Shown one piece after another: positions 56,003 through 64,000 of a stretch of 64,000 nt of DNA. Made by a program: the position numbers and the translations under genes. The notes beneath the pieces are model-generated. The model saw only the letters and a list, made by a program, of their open reading frames with translations. It was not told the DNA's origin and did no database searches. The DNA is from Hemileia vastatrix (lineage: Eukaryota; Basidiomycota; Pucciniomycetes; Pucciniales; Zaghouaniaceae): positions 22,142,823 through 22,206,822 of the forward strand of contig JASXTE010000010.1 in the NCBI GenBank assembly GCA_030280995.1, read 5' to 3'. The number at the start of each line of letters is the position of its first letter. Positions within the stretch are counted from its first letter, which is position 1.

Positions 56003-57163
56003 GAACAATAGAATAAAAAGAGGAAATAAGGAATAAAATAAATGGTAGAAAAATAGCAATAAGGAAGTCAAGAGAGAATTTAATAGCTTTCAGTTTGTTA
56101 TTACAGCATTAACAAGTCAACCTGAATGAAAATTATCAATTTTTTTGGTGCTGCTATACATTTTAGGAATCGATGAGCCCCTCAAGGTTTGCAAGGAGTG
56201 GGGTGTTTGAGGAAGATATACAAAAAAAAAAAATGGTGGGTAAATTGGCCGTAGCCACACCTCCCGCTGATTCTAGATTCTTTGGAAAAACCAGTCAGGG
56301 ATTTCTGAAACAATACATTCTTCATGAGGACGTGTTGACGACTGCAACCACATAAGCTGGATGGATAAGAAATCAAATATTCGAGTAACTCTCATGAGAA
56401 TACTGACCAATTTTTTGCTTGTGCTTCGTCAGTGTGACGACGTAACATGTGATAGACATGGTTTCTTCTATATCAATCTAGTTTGAAAAATCATCCGCCC
56501 ATAAGGGCTCCCTATTTGTTTTGAAACGTCCGTATTGTTTGGGTTATTAAGTTTCCAGCTTCCTTTCCTTTACAAAAATGGATCAATAAGCTCGACTTTG
56601 TGTCCCTTCGATGTAATTTCTCTATTAGTATATAAAAACCAAACCGACGGATTCGCTTACCAACCAGGTTGTTGATATACTAGTTAAGATTTACAACCTG
56701 AAACCACTTCTACATTCGCATGCCGGTGAAGCGAGTAGTGGTTTGTAATATATTTTTTTCATTTTAGCCATATCGGCTGACCGTTTACTCCGAGGACAGC
56801 AATTGCGACACAAAACTGTTTCAACTCTTACAAAAGGCTTCAATTTTTTTTTGGGAAAATTCTCTCACCTAGCTAAAAAGCTCGACATTTCGCAACGAAA
56901 TGATGCTTTAATGAGGTAAGTATATGACAAATTCTTTTGAACATACTTCTTTTCACAGGCTCTGAAAGATAATGATAAAAACTGATGAAATATTAAATAT
57001 AATGAGATTCTGACGCATTAAATACCCTAGGCACAAATCCCATCTGTATCAATAGAGATTGGTTATGGCACAACTATTTCAAGATGAATAATATAATTTC
57101 ACCTATCAAAGGTGGTAGTGGAATATAAAAAAGTAGAGAAAGTAGACCTCACCAGGGAAAAAA
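56003..57163. other. Upstream region of the receptor gene; possible exon
   Basis: This should hold the receptor promoter. At 56768-56926 a stretch bounded by TTCATTTTAG and GAG-GTAAGT is open (ISADRLLRGQQLRHKTVSTL, KKLDISQRNDALM) and continues after CACAG at 56958 into a stop, so it looks like a last coding exon of a small + strand gene. The only upstream Met (56720) would need a 23-base intron, too short. I do not call a gene. Confidence 0.3.
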
Positions 57164-57251
57164 TATTGGCACATGCTAGCAGATCCCTGACTCTGACTGA
57201 AAAATTATGATAGTTTAATTAGGGTCAGGCATCTGCTAGCAAGGGCCATTT
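57164..57251. mobile_element. Very short MITE with TGCTAGCA ends
   Basis: Inverted arms of 27 bases: ATTGGCACATGCTAGCAGAT then CCCTGAC (57165-57191), against AATGGCCCTTGCTAGCAGAT then GCCTGAC (minus strand, 57250-57224). The centre is only about 32 bases, so the whole can fold as one hairpin. The arms share the TGCTAGCA core with 12786-13043 and 58478-58648. Confidence 0.6.
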
Positions 57252-57948
57252 TTTTTCTGGAGTCTATAGCTAGATATGTTGGTGAAGGTTGAATACTTGC
57301 TTGAATGACAATGTAAGTTGTTGATTTCTTGGCCTGTTAGTATTAACTCAAAAAGTAAAACAAATCTTTCAAGTTTTGTCATTGCTTGGCTGCTCTTGCA
57401 GTCAACCAGCCACCCATTTCGTCCGCAACAAATCCTCTTGTCAACCATCTTCGGGATCATCGTTTTATCATCTTTGTATCATCGGTTTTCTTGTCTTTAA
57501 TCAATCAATCACCATTCTTCAACACGGAAAAGAATTCTCGTCATCCAACTCAAATCAGTAAGTTAGGTGGACGTGTTCGGAAATCAAGACCGATTATCAG
57601 GCTGAGATCACATCGAATGCCTTGTGTGATGGCTATGAGTTTAATGAGTTGAAGCCAATAAATAACCGGGGATTCTTGAACATACCTCACGATCAATCAA
57701 TCGAGAAAGTCAATGAAAAACTGGAAGCAGAAAGATTTACTAAATAGTAAAAAAGAAAAAGTAGTACTAGTGATTTGTAGGGAAATCTTCTATATATCTC
57801 ATATATTGTTTATCTTTAATTTACCTGGTTAATAACTTTTACATCTCAACTTTTTCACTGCAATACCACCTAATTTGCTTATTATTTTTTCTCACTTGAA
57901 GCATAATCGATGATGACATATTCGATGGATTACGGTAGTGCTATTACA
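57252..57948. other. Intergenic, no gene supported
   Basis: Three overlapping frames are open on + in 57376-57650, CG content is higher than in the elements, and one frame reads MAALAVNQPPISSATNPLVN. I recognise no family and see no convincing splice sites, so it is left uncalled. Confidence 0.35.
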
Positions 57949-58074
57949 CTAAGAGCAATAACTCTTGGCCCTTTTGTCATTTTTTGGGCACTTTTTTTGT
58001 TTGGTGTATCACACAAAAAACCCTAAAAACCCCTATTTAAGACCGGAATAGTGCTGAGACGGAAAAAAAGTCAG
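57949..58074. mobile_element. MITE, diverged copy 2 of the CTTGGCC-ended family
   Basis: AACTCTTGGCCCTTTTGTCA at 57959 and GGAATAGTGCTGAG at 58046 match 53339 and 53446. The middle is shortened and the right inverted end is no longer clear. Confidence 0.5.
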
Positions 58075-58186
58075 ATCATTTGTGGTTTTACTGTTCACTA
58101 ACACTAAAATACTTAACTATTTTAGGTTCTCTTAATATTGGACCAGTAATGGTGCTCATTTCACTACATGTCCGATAAAATTCACA

Positions 58187-58547
58187 TCAGTGTTCAGACG
58201 ACTTCATGCAATGATTTGATGTGATAACATCTTGAATGTCATTTTTAATTAGACTAACAAGCTGGATTAGTTCAGAAATGGGCTTTCCTTTGATGAGAAC
58301 CTTGAGTGTTGAAAATAGGTCCAATTGGATATAAAAATGGTGGATATGGTGGAAGGAAGTCAATATAAATTCCATTGGATGTCTTTAAGAAGTTTTTAAT
58401 TTTTTTAAATATATCACTAAGATGTATTAAAAGATTATCTGGAACTAGTATTGTGTCACCATAAAAAACCACCAAGAACCTGCTAGCAGGTGCCAATCCC
58501 TCAATCCATTTGTGATTCAAGAATAACTCAGATTTGATGTCACACAA
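58187..58547 (-). pseudogene. Tc1/mariner-like transposase C-terminal fragment
   Basis: The minus strand reads FLVVFYGDTILVPDNLLIHL, then GIYIDFLPPYPPFLYPIGPI and, after a frameshift, FSTLKVLIKGKPISELIQLV. The block (I/V)xDNxxIH ... LPPYSPxLNPIE is the second catalytic Asp and the end of the DDE_3 transposase family. Here it is visibly degraded: the Ser in the PPY motif is Pro, and the NPIE box reads YPIG, so the last acidic residue is lost. The N-terminal half is absent. A MITE-like inverted repeat (58478-58648) overlaps its 5' side and replaces upstream coding sequence. Confidence 0.55.
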
Positions 58548-58648
58548 GATAGCATGTTCGGTTTTCAGTGTGTGGCTTTTTCAGAAAAATTAAATCCGGG
58601 CTAAAACTGAAACAGATCAGAGATAGGGATTGGAACCTGCTATCAATT
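58478..58648. mobile_element. MITE-like inverted repeat with CCTGCTAGCAGG
   Basis: The left arm ACCTGCTAGCAGGTGCCAAT then CCCT (58478-58501) faces AATTGATAGCAGGTTCCAAT then CCCT (minus strand, 58648-58625). The left arm starts with the 12-base palindrome CCTGCTAGCAGG. It is about 170 bases, with no coding content of its own. Confidence 0.45.
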
Positions 58649-59886
58649 GCACACATTGTTTTTCTGGTTTTTTGGCCTCACATTTGCCTCAAATTCCGGC
58701 TAAGAAGCCAGAAAAATCTGTATAGTTAACTCCATTGAATTTTTTTCATCTTCATTGAAAAATTCATAGAACATAGGACCACTTTCTAATATAGAAGCAA
58801 TCAATAGGGGGTCTCAAACATGACCTAATATGCCACATAAACAAACCACAAAAAAGTTACCAAATCAGCCATCTGAAAATGAATTACACCTGCTGTCAGA
58901 GGGGTCTTTTGGTCTAGAAGATAATTCCAGCGGTCCAACAGCAGTGAAGGTTAGGATAACTCAAGATTTCAAGATTTGGGGTACATATTTAATCTTTTAT
59001 ATTTTACTAAACTTAAAAGGTAACAAATGTAATTATTATTATGTCACCGGACGACCTATGCACAAGGTTGAGGATGTTCCTGTAAGTGAGATGAGGATTT
59101 AGAGACTTCTTCGAAGCACAGAGGAATGATTCGAGGATGACTCAAAGGAAGAATTACTGCTTCGAGTTATGTTCGAGAAGGATTCTAATATAATTGAAAG
59201 GAAATATTAAAATTCTTAAGATCTCACGAAGGGTTGGAAACTCAACAATCAAAGATTTAGGATTTAGAAATGATTATTGAGAAAATAAAGAAAGATACAA
59301 TAATAATGATTTAACTTAAAAGCTTTTACCACTATTAACTATAAATACGTTTTATAATTTAATTCTAAAGAATATTGAACCAAAAACCCAACCCCTTTTA
59401 TATCCTTTACTCCTCCTTGCATTGACCTCATACCCATCCACTATTCCGCACACCACAGACCATTAAAATACATCCGTTACACCTGGACCCTCCTCACTAA
59501 CATCCGTTAACCCCTTAATAACCCACAGACATTTCATAATCCTTTTAATGTACTATTATATTAACTATTGCACTGTGTGTTGCTTATTGAGAAAAAGACT
59601 AAGACACACTATTGAGAGATTGACTAATTTAGATTTAGAGTTCAGGCTAGCGCGGTTGAATAGTGAGTACACAAAGGAAAGTCACAGTTGCTATGGAGAA
59701 TTGCTTTCTGCGCTTTGAGTATGGATTTGAGCCTCTTATTATTGATTTAATGAGCTGCTTTTGCCTCGAGTGTCACGTAGCGCGTGACATATGCCCGGGT
59801 ATAAGAACGCAAGCTCCGTTGAGCGTAAAACATACTTCCCACACTAATTTCTCTTCCCTCCTTATTTAATTATTCTTTAATTTATT
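58649..59886. other. Region before the zinc-motif ORF, possibly LTR-like
   Basis: No firm gene. TGTCACCGG at 59042 and GTGACA at 59786 could mark an LTR of about 750 bases driving the ORF at 59887, and a TATA-like TATAAATACG lies at 59340, but there is no second LTR in the window to test it. A perfect palindrome TGTCACGTAGCGCGTGACA is nearly formed at 59773-59791. Confidence 0.3.
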
Positions 59887-60879
59887 ATGACAGATTTCCC
59901 TACTCCAACTCCCATGCCTCCACACCCTAAAGCAGATGGGGGCATCGTTACACAACAATATTCCAAGACTTGCACGGCCTGCGAGTCGATGGAGTACTTT
60001 TGTGTAGAAAGCACGGAGACACAAGGTCCTCTCCAGAAGTGCAAATTTTGTCAATGGAGAAGTTTGGCGTGTGACGCCTTGTCGAAGAATGCCGACATCG
60101 AGAGTCGGTTCACTAAGACAAAATATTGGGTGATTCCCAAGACAAAGGAAGTAGTCGAAGACATTTGGGATGTGTCAATTGGGGATGATCAATCAGTGGG
60201 AGAAAATGAGGAAGAAGCTGAAGCCGATGTAGCAACATGGGTGACTCGGGCTACAAGCAAGAAGTGAGTGGTCGAAGATGAAGTCGACGAGTTAGTTTAG
60301 GAAGAAGAGGAAGTCTCTATCTCGAGATGGACCCCAAAGAAGCGACGGGTGGTCATCGAGGATGACGAAGAGGAGAAGGAAGTGGCGGTGGAGGTTACTC
60401 CAAAATTATTTTTAGAAGTAAACCATATTTTCGAAGTAAGTCCATTCCCAGATATTTTAGAAATCTAGTGACTGATGATCTCGTTTTAGAATTCAGACGT
60501 CATCACAGAAGTCCCTACGGCGGAATCTTCGAATGCAGAAGCAACCATTGTGGAACCCACTTTTGTGGAAGTGGCGGTGTCGATTGTAGATAGATTACCG
60601 GTGGTTACCTCGAGGGAGGAGAATGAAGAAACCCTCAATCAGGTATGGTTGAAGAAGCCTCTCCCAGTTCGACGAATGAGATTTATTGAAGACTTAAGCG
60701 GCGAAATTGATAAGATTGTCGATGCCGCCTCCTTTGACGTGGCCAAGGAGTTATTGGAACTTGGAGAATTGATTCCGGTAGGAGAGGGGGAGAATTTTGA
60801 GAAATGTAGGAAGGAAATAAGGGAAATTTTGGAGAAGATGAAGGGATTGGTTCGGGAGAAAATAAAGGAGAGAATTTAA
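59887..60879 (+). pseudogene. Retrotransposon-type zinc-motif protein, two exons, broken
   Basis: Exon 1 (59887-60435) and exon 2 (60490-60879) join at GTAAGT...TTTTAG in phase 0 and give about 312 codons. TGA at 60265 and TAG at 60298 interrupt the frame. The N-terminal part reads TCTACESMEYFCVE ... KCKFCQWRSLACD, a CxxC-x6-C / CxxC-x6-C zinc motif like that of the small ORF that accompanies gypsy elements in basidiomycetes. An acidic region (EDDEEEKE) and a helical C-terminus (VAKELLELGELIPVGEGENF ... REILEKMKGLVREKIKERI) follow. Since the frame stays open after both stops and across a good intron, the stops look like recent damage. It faces gypsy copy D tail to tail. Confidence 0.55.
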
Positions 60880-61744
60880 AATGGGAGGAAAAAAGAAAGA
60901 AAAGAAAGTAGAAATAATTTGTATTTAGTTATTTTTATTTTGTTGTTTTATTTAAAAATTTTAATATCTTATTTTTTTATAAGATTTTGAGAGAAAAAAG
61001 ATTTAAATAGAATTTGTTTTAAAATTTTGAAAAAAGAAGTTTAAATGAGAAAAAAAGAAAGAATATTTGATTGAAGGAGTTTTAGTTTTAAAGTTCAAAA
61101 AGAAAGAATTAAGTAAGAAGAAATAAATAGTTGATTGAAATAATTTTGTTGTAAAATAAAATTTAATGAAAAAAAACAATTTGTTATTTATGAAAGTTTG
61201 TTAATTGAAGATTTGAGGAATTTAGTTATTTGAAAAAAGAAAAGAAAGAAAAGAAGAGAAGAAATAAATTTTTTTTAAAAGAGTTTTGAAAGAAAAGAAG
61301 TAATTTGTTCAAAGGATTTAAAAGAGAGATTTAGAGATTGAAGTGAGGTTCGAGAAGATAGTCGTTTTGCATTTGTGAAGAGTTTTGATAGTTTGAGGAA
61401 AAGAAAATTTTTTAAAGAAAGAATGTATATAGAAAATTGAGAAGGAAAAAAGAAAATGAAGTAAATTTTTAAAGAAACATTTTAATTTTATTTGTTTAAT
61501 TTAATTTAATTTTAATTTGGTTTTATTTTTATTTTATTTTATTTTTATTATATTTTATTTTATTTTAATTTTAATTTAATTTTATTTATTTTAAAGAAGG
61601 TTAAAAAATTTTGAAAAGAAAAAGAATAAAGAAGAAAACCAAATTAAAGAATTTTTTAGAAGTAAAGATGTTTTAGATTTTAAAAATAGGAAAAGAAAAG
61701 AGAAGAAAGAAATAAAAAAGAGAAAGGAAAAATAAAAGAGATTT
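60880..61744. other. Low-complexity AG/AT spacer between two convergent elements
   Basis: The stretch to 61500 is dominated by GAAAGAAAAG-type purine runs. 61495-61590 is a TTTTATTTTAATTT-type array. No gene is seen. The 3' LTR of copy D would be expected here but is not recognisable. Confidence 0.6.
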
Positions 61745-62465
61745 TTAAGGTTTTGGTTTTAAAGGATATTTAAGATGAAAAGATTTTAGGAGTTCAGGGG
61801 CCTTAGAACCATTGATGGCTGGTTCCCAGGATGTTTTGTCTGAGTCATTGAGGAAGCCTTCCCATTTCACGAGGTATTGAAGTTTCCCCTTGCGCATTCT
61901 TGAATCAAGGATACAGCTTACTTCCCACTCTAGATGGTCTTCTACTTCGACCGGTTCTGGAGGAGGTTGGTCTTGCCCGGGTATGTTTCTCAAGCCAGTT
62001 CCAGGAGAGATACCTGGAAACCAGGGTGAATAGCCTGCCATTTAGGAGGTAGCTTGAGTTGAAATGCAGTTTTAGAGACTTCAGAGTTGATTTCAAATGG
62101 TCCCAAGCGTTTCTCAGCCAGTTTCTTTGATGGTTGAGTCGTTCAAATGTTTGTGCCTTGAGCCATACTTTGTCGCCTGGTTTAAAAGAAGGAGCAGTTT
62201 GTCAATGTTTGTTGGCCTGTTACTTGTACCTTCGAACTGCTAATTCCAAATTTGATTTAAGTTCTTCTTGGAGTCTTGATATGGTTCGAAGATAATTTTC
62301 CACAGGATGATTAGTTCCTACTTGAATTGAGTTGAATCAAGGATGTCTTCCAAAAACAGTTTCAAAAGGAGATTGTTGTGTCAAAGAATGAGTCGAGTTA
62401 TTATAAGAAAATTTGGCCAATGGTAACCATGTGGTCCAATTGTCTTGTTGGTAACTGAAATACAT
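61745..62465 (-). pseudogene. Gypsy copy D, integrase C-terminus and chromodomain
   Basis: On the minus strand the integrase tail (WTTWLPLAKFSYNNSTHSLT, PFETVFGRHP, FKPGDKVWLKAQTFERL) carries four in-frame stops, three of them TGA where related proteins have Arg. After a frame change near 62040 a chromodomain follows (EVEDHLEWEVSCILDSRMRK, LQYLVKWEGFLNDSDKTSWE), ending LKYPLKPKP. This makes it a chromovirus. Confidence 0.85.
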
Positions 62466-63737
62466 TCAAAGGTATTGTTCGAGGATTTGGTTGACCCTTT
62501 CTGTTTGCCCATCAGTTTCAGGATGATAGGCTGTGGAGAGGTTCCTTGTGTTATTGAGTTGTTGACACAATTGAGTCCAGAATGTGGATACAAACAATGA
62601 GCCTCTATCTGAAATAATATCATTAGGTAAGCTGTGTTTGGAAAATACATATTCTAGAAACAATTTTGACAAATCTTCTGCTGTAGCAGTAGTAGTGGTT
62701 TTAATAAAAATAGACATTTCTGAAAATCTATCTACTATTACTAACATAGCATCAAAATTATTAGAAAGAAGAAGTTGAGAAATAAAATCCATCGATAAAG
62801 ATTCCCAAGGTTTAGAGGGAATAGGAAGTGGTTGAAGCAACCCATACTTCTGGTGACGGGGAGCCATATTCCTATTACATTCGTAACAAGCTTTTATATA
62901 GGCCTTGATTTCCCTGGTCATACCTGGCCAGAAGAAATCCCTCGCTATTAACTGGTAGGTTTTATCAACCCCAAAATGACCAGCTAATGGAGAAGCATGT
63001 CGACTATTGAAAATACAAACTTTTATTTCATTGTTGTTGGGTATGACTACTCTTCCCTCGAAAACTAATATACCTGATTCAATACTAAATCTTTTGGCCC
63101 TTTGCTTTGAGAGTATTTTGTCTTTTAACCCTAAACAATAATTGTACTTTGACTGAGCTTCGAGGATGTTGGATAGTGGATTTTGAAAAGATTGAATTGT
63201 CATTGAATTAAGTTGATGAGTCGTTAACATTGATTTGTTGAAGATTGATTTCACATTTGCTTGGTTCTTGTCAGCAAATGCGTCCCCCCGCTGAGGGTAA
63301 ACTTTTTCCCGACGTGACAAGATATCTGGGACAATGCAGTTCTTACCTGGGCAATAGGAAATAGAAAAAGGAAATTCAGACAGAAATTCAGCCCACCTGG
63401 CTTGATGCCTGGTTAACACTTTGGAAGACATAAAGTATTTCAAAGCATTATGATCTGTTAAAATTTGAATAGGACTATCTAAGCTGAGAAGAAAAGAGCA
63501 CCATTTTTTAAGACAATGAATAATAGATAAAAGCTCTTTGTCATGAATTTCATAATTTAATTCTGCTGCAATGAGTTTGCATGACTCAAAAGCAACAGGA
63601 TGAAACAACTTTGTTTCAGGATTTAATTGAGAAATGACCCCTGCAATAGCATAATCGCTAGCGTCTGTCTCAACTATTGTCAAAGCAGAAGGATCAAAAT
63701 GACAAAGAATTGGAGCTGTGGTGAAAGCAGTCTTCAA
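62466..63737 (-). pseudogene. Gypsy copy D, RNase H and integrase
   Basis: A 423-residue open stretch runs from RT-RNase H (TIVETDASDYAIAGVISQLN, AELNYEIHDKELLSIIHCLK, LTDHNALKYF, DILSRR) into the integrase HHCC region (HASPLAGHFGVDKTYQLIAR, CYECNRN) and core (SMDFISQLL, IISDRGSLFVSTFW, AYHPETDGQTERVNQ). All DDE residues are present. It is bounded by TGA at 63738 (KEFEAL side) and TGA at 62463, both compatible with single transitions. It is the best-preserved gypsy pol in the window after copy C. Confidence 0.9.
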
Positions 63738-64000
63738 TGCTTCAAATTCCTTTCATGCTGTAGAAGTAAAAACAAAAGGATTATCTTTTCTAAGAAGAGA
63801 AGTAAGATTGGAAATAGTTTTAGAGTAATCTTTAATAAATCTTCTATAGAAATTTGCAAAACCCAAAAATCCCTGGAGGGATTTGACGGATTTGGGCTCA
63901 GGCCATTCCAGGACCTTTTGGACTTTTTTGTTGTCCATGACTAATCCATCAGTGGATAACGTAAAACCCAAAAAATCAATAGATTTAAGATGGAATTCGC
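63738..64000 (-). pseudogene. Gypsy copy D, RT thumb, cut by the window end
   Basis: The minus strand reads MGFTLSTDGLVMDNKKVQKV, EWPEPKSVKSLQGFLGFANF and YRRFIKDYSKTISNLTSLLR, the RT connection region. One TGA separates it from the RNase H stretch, in the same frame. The rest of the element lies beyond base 64000. Confidence 0.88.

Noticed and set aside
58830..59102. 90-residue plus-strand frame starting MPHKQTTKKLPNQ
   Set aside because: No family recognised, no splice or promoter support, and it runs into a possible LTR-like region.
1..64000. CRISPR arrays, bacterial operons, rRNA or tRNA genes
   Set aside because: Regular direct repeats with unique spacers are absent, spliceosomal introns show a eukaryote, and I could not fold any convincing tRNA; a GTCGTCTAATGG-like phrase at 54290 lies in the receptor's last exon.

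Overview
The window is about 64 kb of AT-rich fungal DNA. Its two host genes carry many short GT-AG introns, and it is crowded with retrotransposons, PIF/Harbinger-like elements and 2OG-Fe(II) oxygenase remnants. This suggests a basidiomycete, most likely a rust fungus (Pucciniales) with an expanded, repeat-rich genome. That assignment is inference, because no species marker is visible.

From 1 to about 42 kb everything recognisable is mobile DNA, much of it nested. A chromodomain-type Ty3/gypsy relic (copy A, + strand, 1-7804) is split by a 5.0 kb TIR element (1084-6117). An inverted fragment of the same family follows (7805-8252), then a second, badly decayed gypsy element (copy B, - strand, about 8295-14156) carrying a possible solo LTR and a MITE. 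A long inverted repeat (15056-33835) encloses a second copy of the 5 kb TIR element (18431-32571). That copy in turn contains a complete gypsy element with LTRs (copy C, - strand, 23588-32431, target duplication GGGAT). Next come a foldback-like element with about 105 perfect GGGGAA hexamers (34411-37166), a small MITE (37488-37846), and a 3.8 kb PIF/Harbinger-like element (38144-41907). The last holds a truncated DDE transposase on + and a decayed TET/JBP-related 2OG-Fe(II) dioxygenase on -.

From 42 to 57 kb is the gene-bearing part. It has a 7-exon Uso1/p115 vesicle-tethering gene (42596-45877, +), then an intact Ty1/copia element with identical 190 bp LTRs, a GGAAC target duplication and a 1496-residue open polyprotein (46457-51607, -). 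After that comes a previously hidden 9-exon gene for a seven-transmembrane receptor (54192-56002, -), found by following splice sites.

From 57 to 64 kb there are small MITEs, a Tc1/mariner-like transposase fragment, a broken two-exon zinc-motif ORF (59887-60879, +) and the 3' half of another chromodomain gypsy element (copy D, -) running off the window end.

The most interesting signal is the cargo of the three elements at 1084, 18431 and 38144. They share the terminus AGGGGGTRTCA, tandem internal repeats and tandem hairpins. Two keep an apparent ATT target duplication. Between them they carry a DDE transposase piece, Myb/SANT-like proteins and pieces of one 2OG-Fe(II) dioxygenase. Together they outline a Harbinger-like transposon that may have carried a DNA-demethylase-like enzyme. 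CpG dinucleotides look scarce in the old elements and normal in the genes and the young copia element, as expected if old elements were methylated and deaminated.
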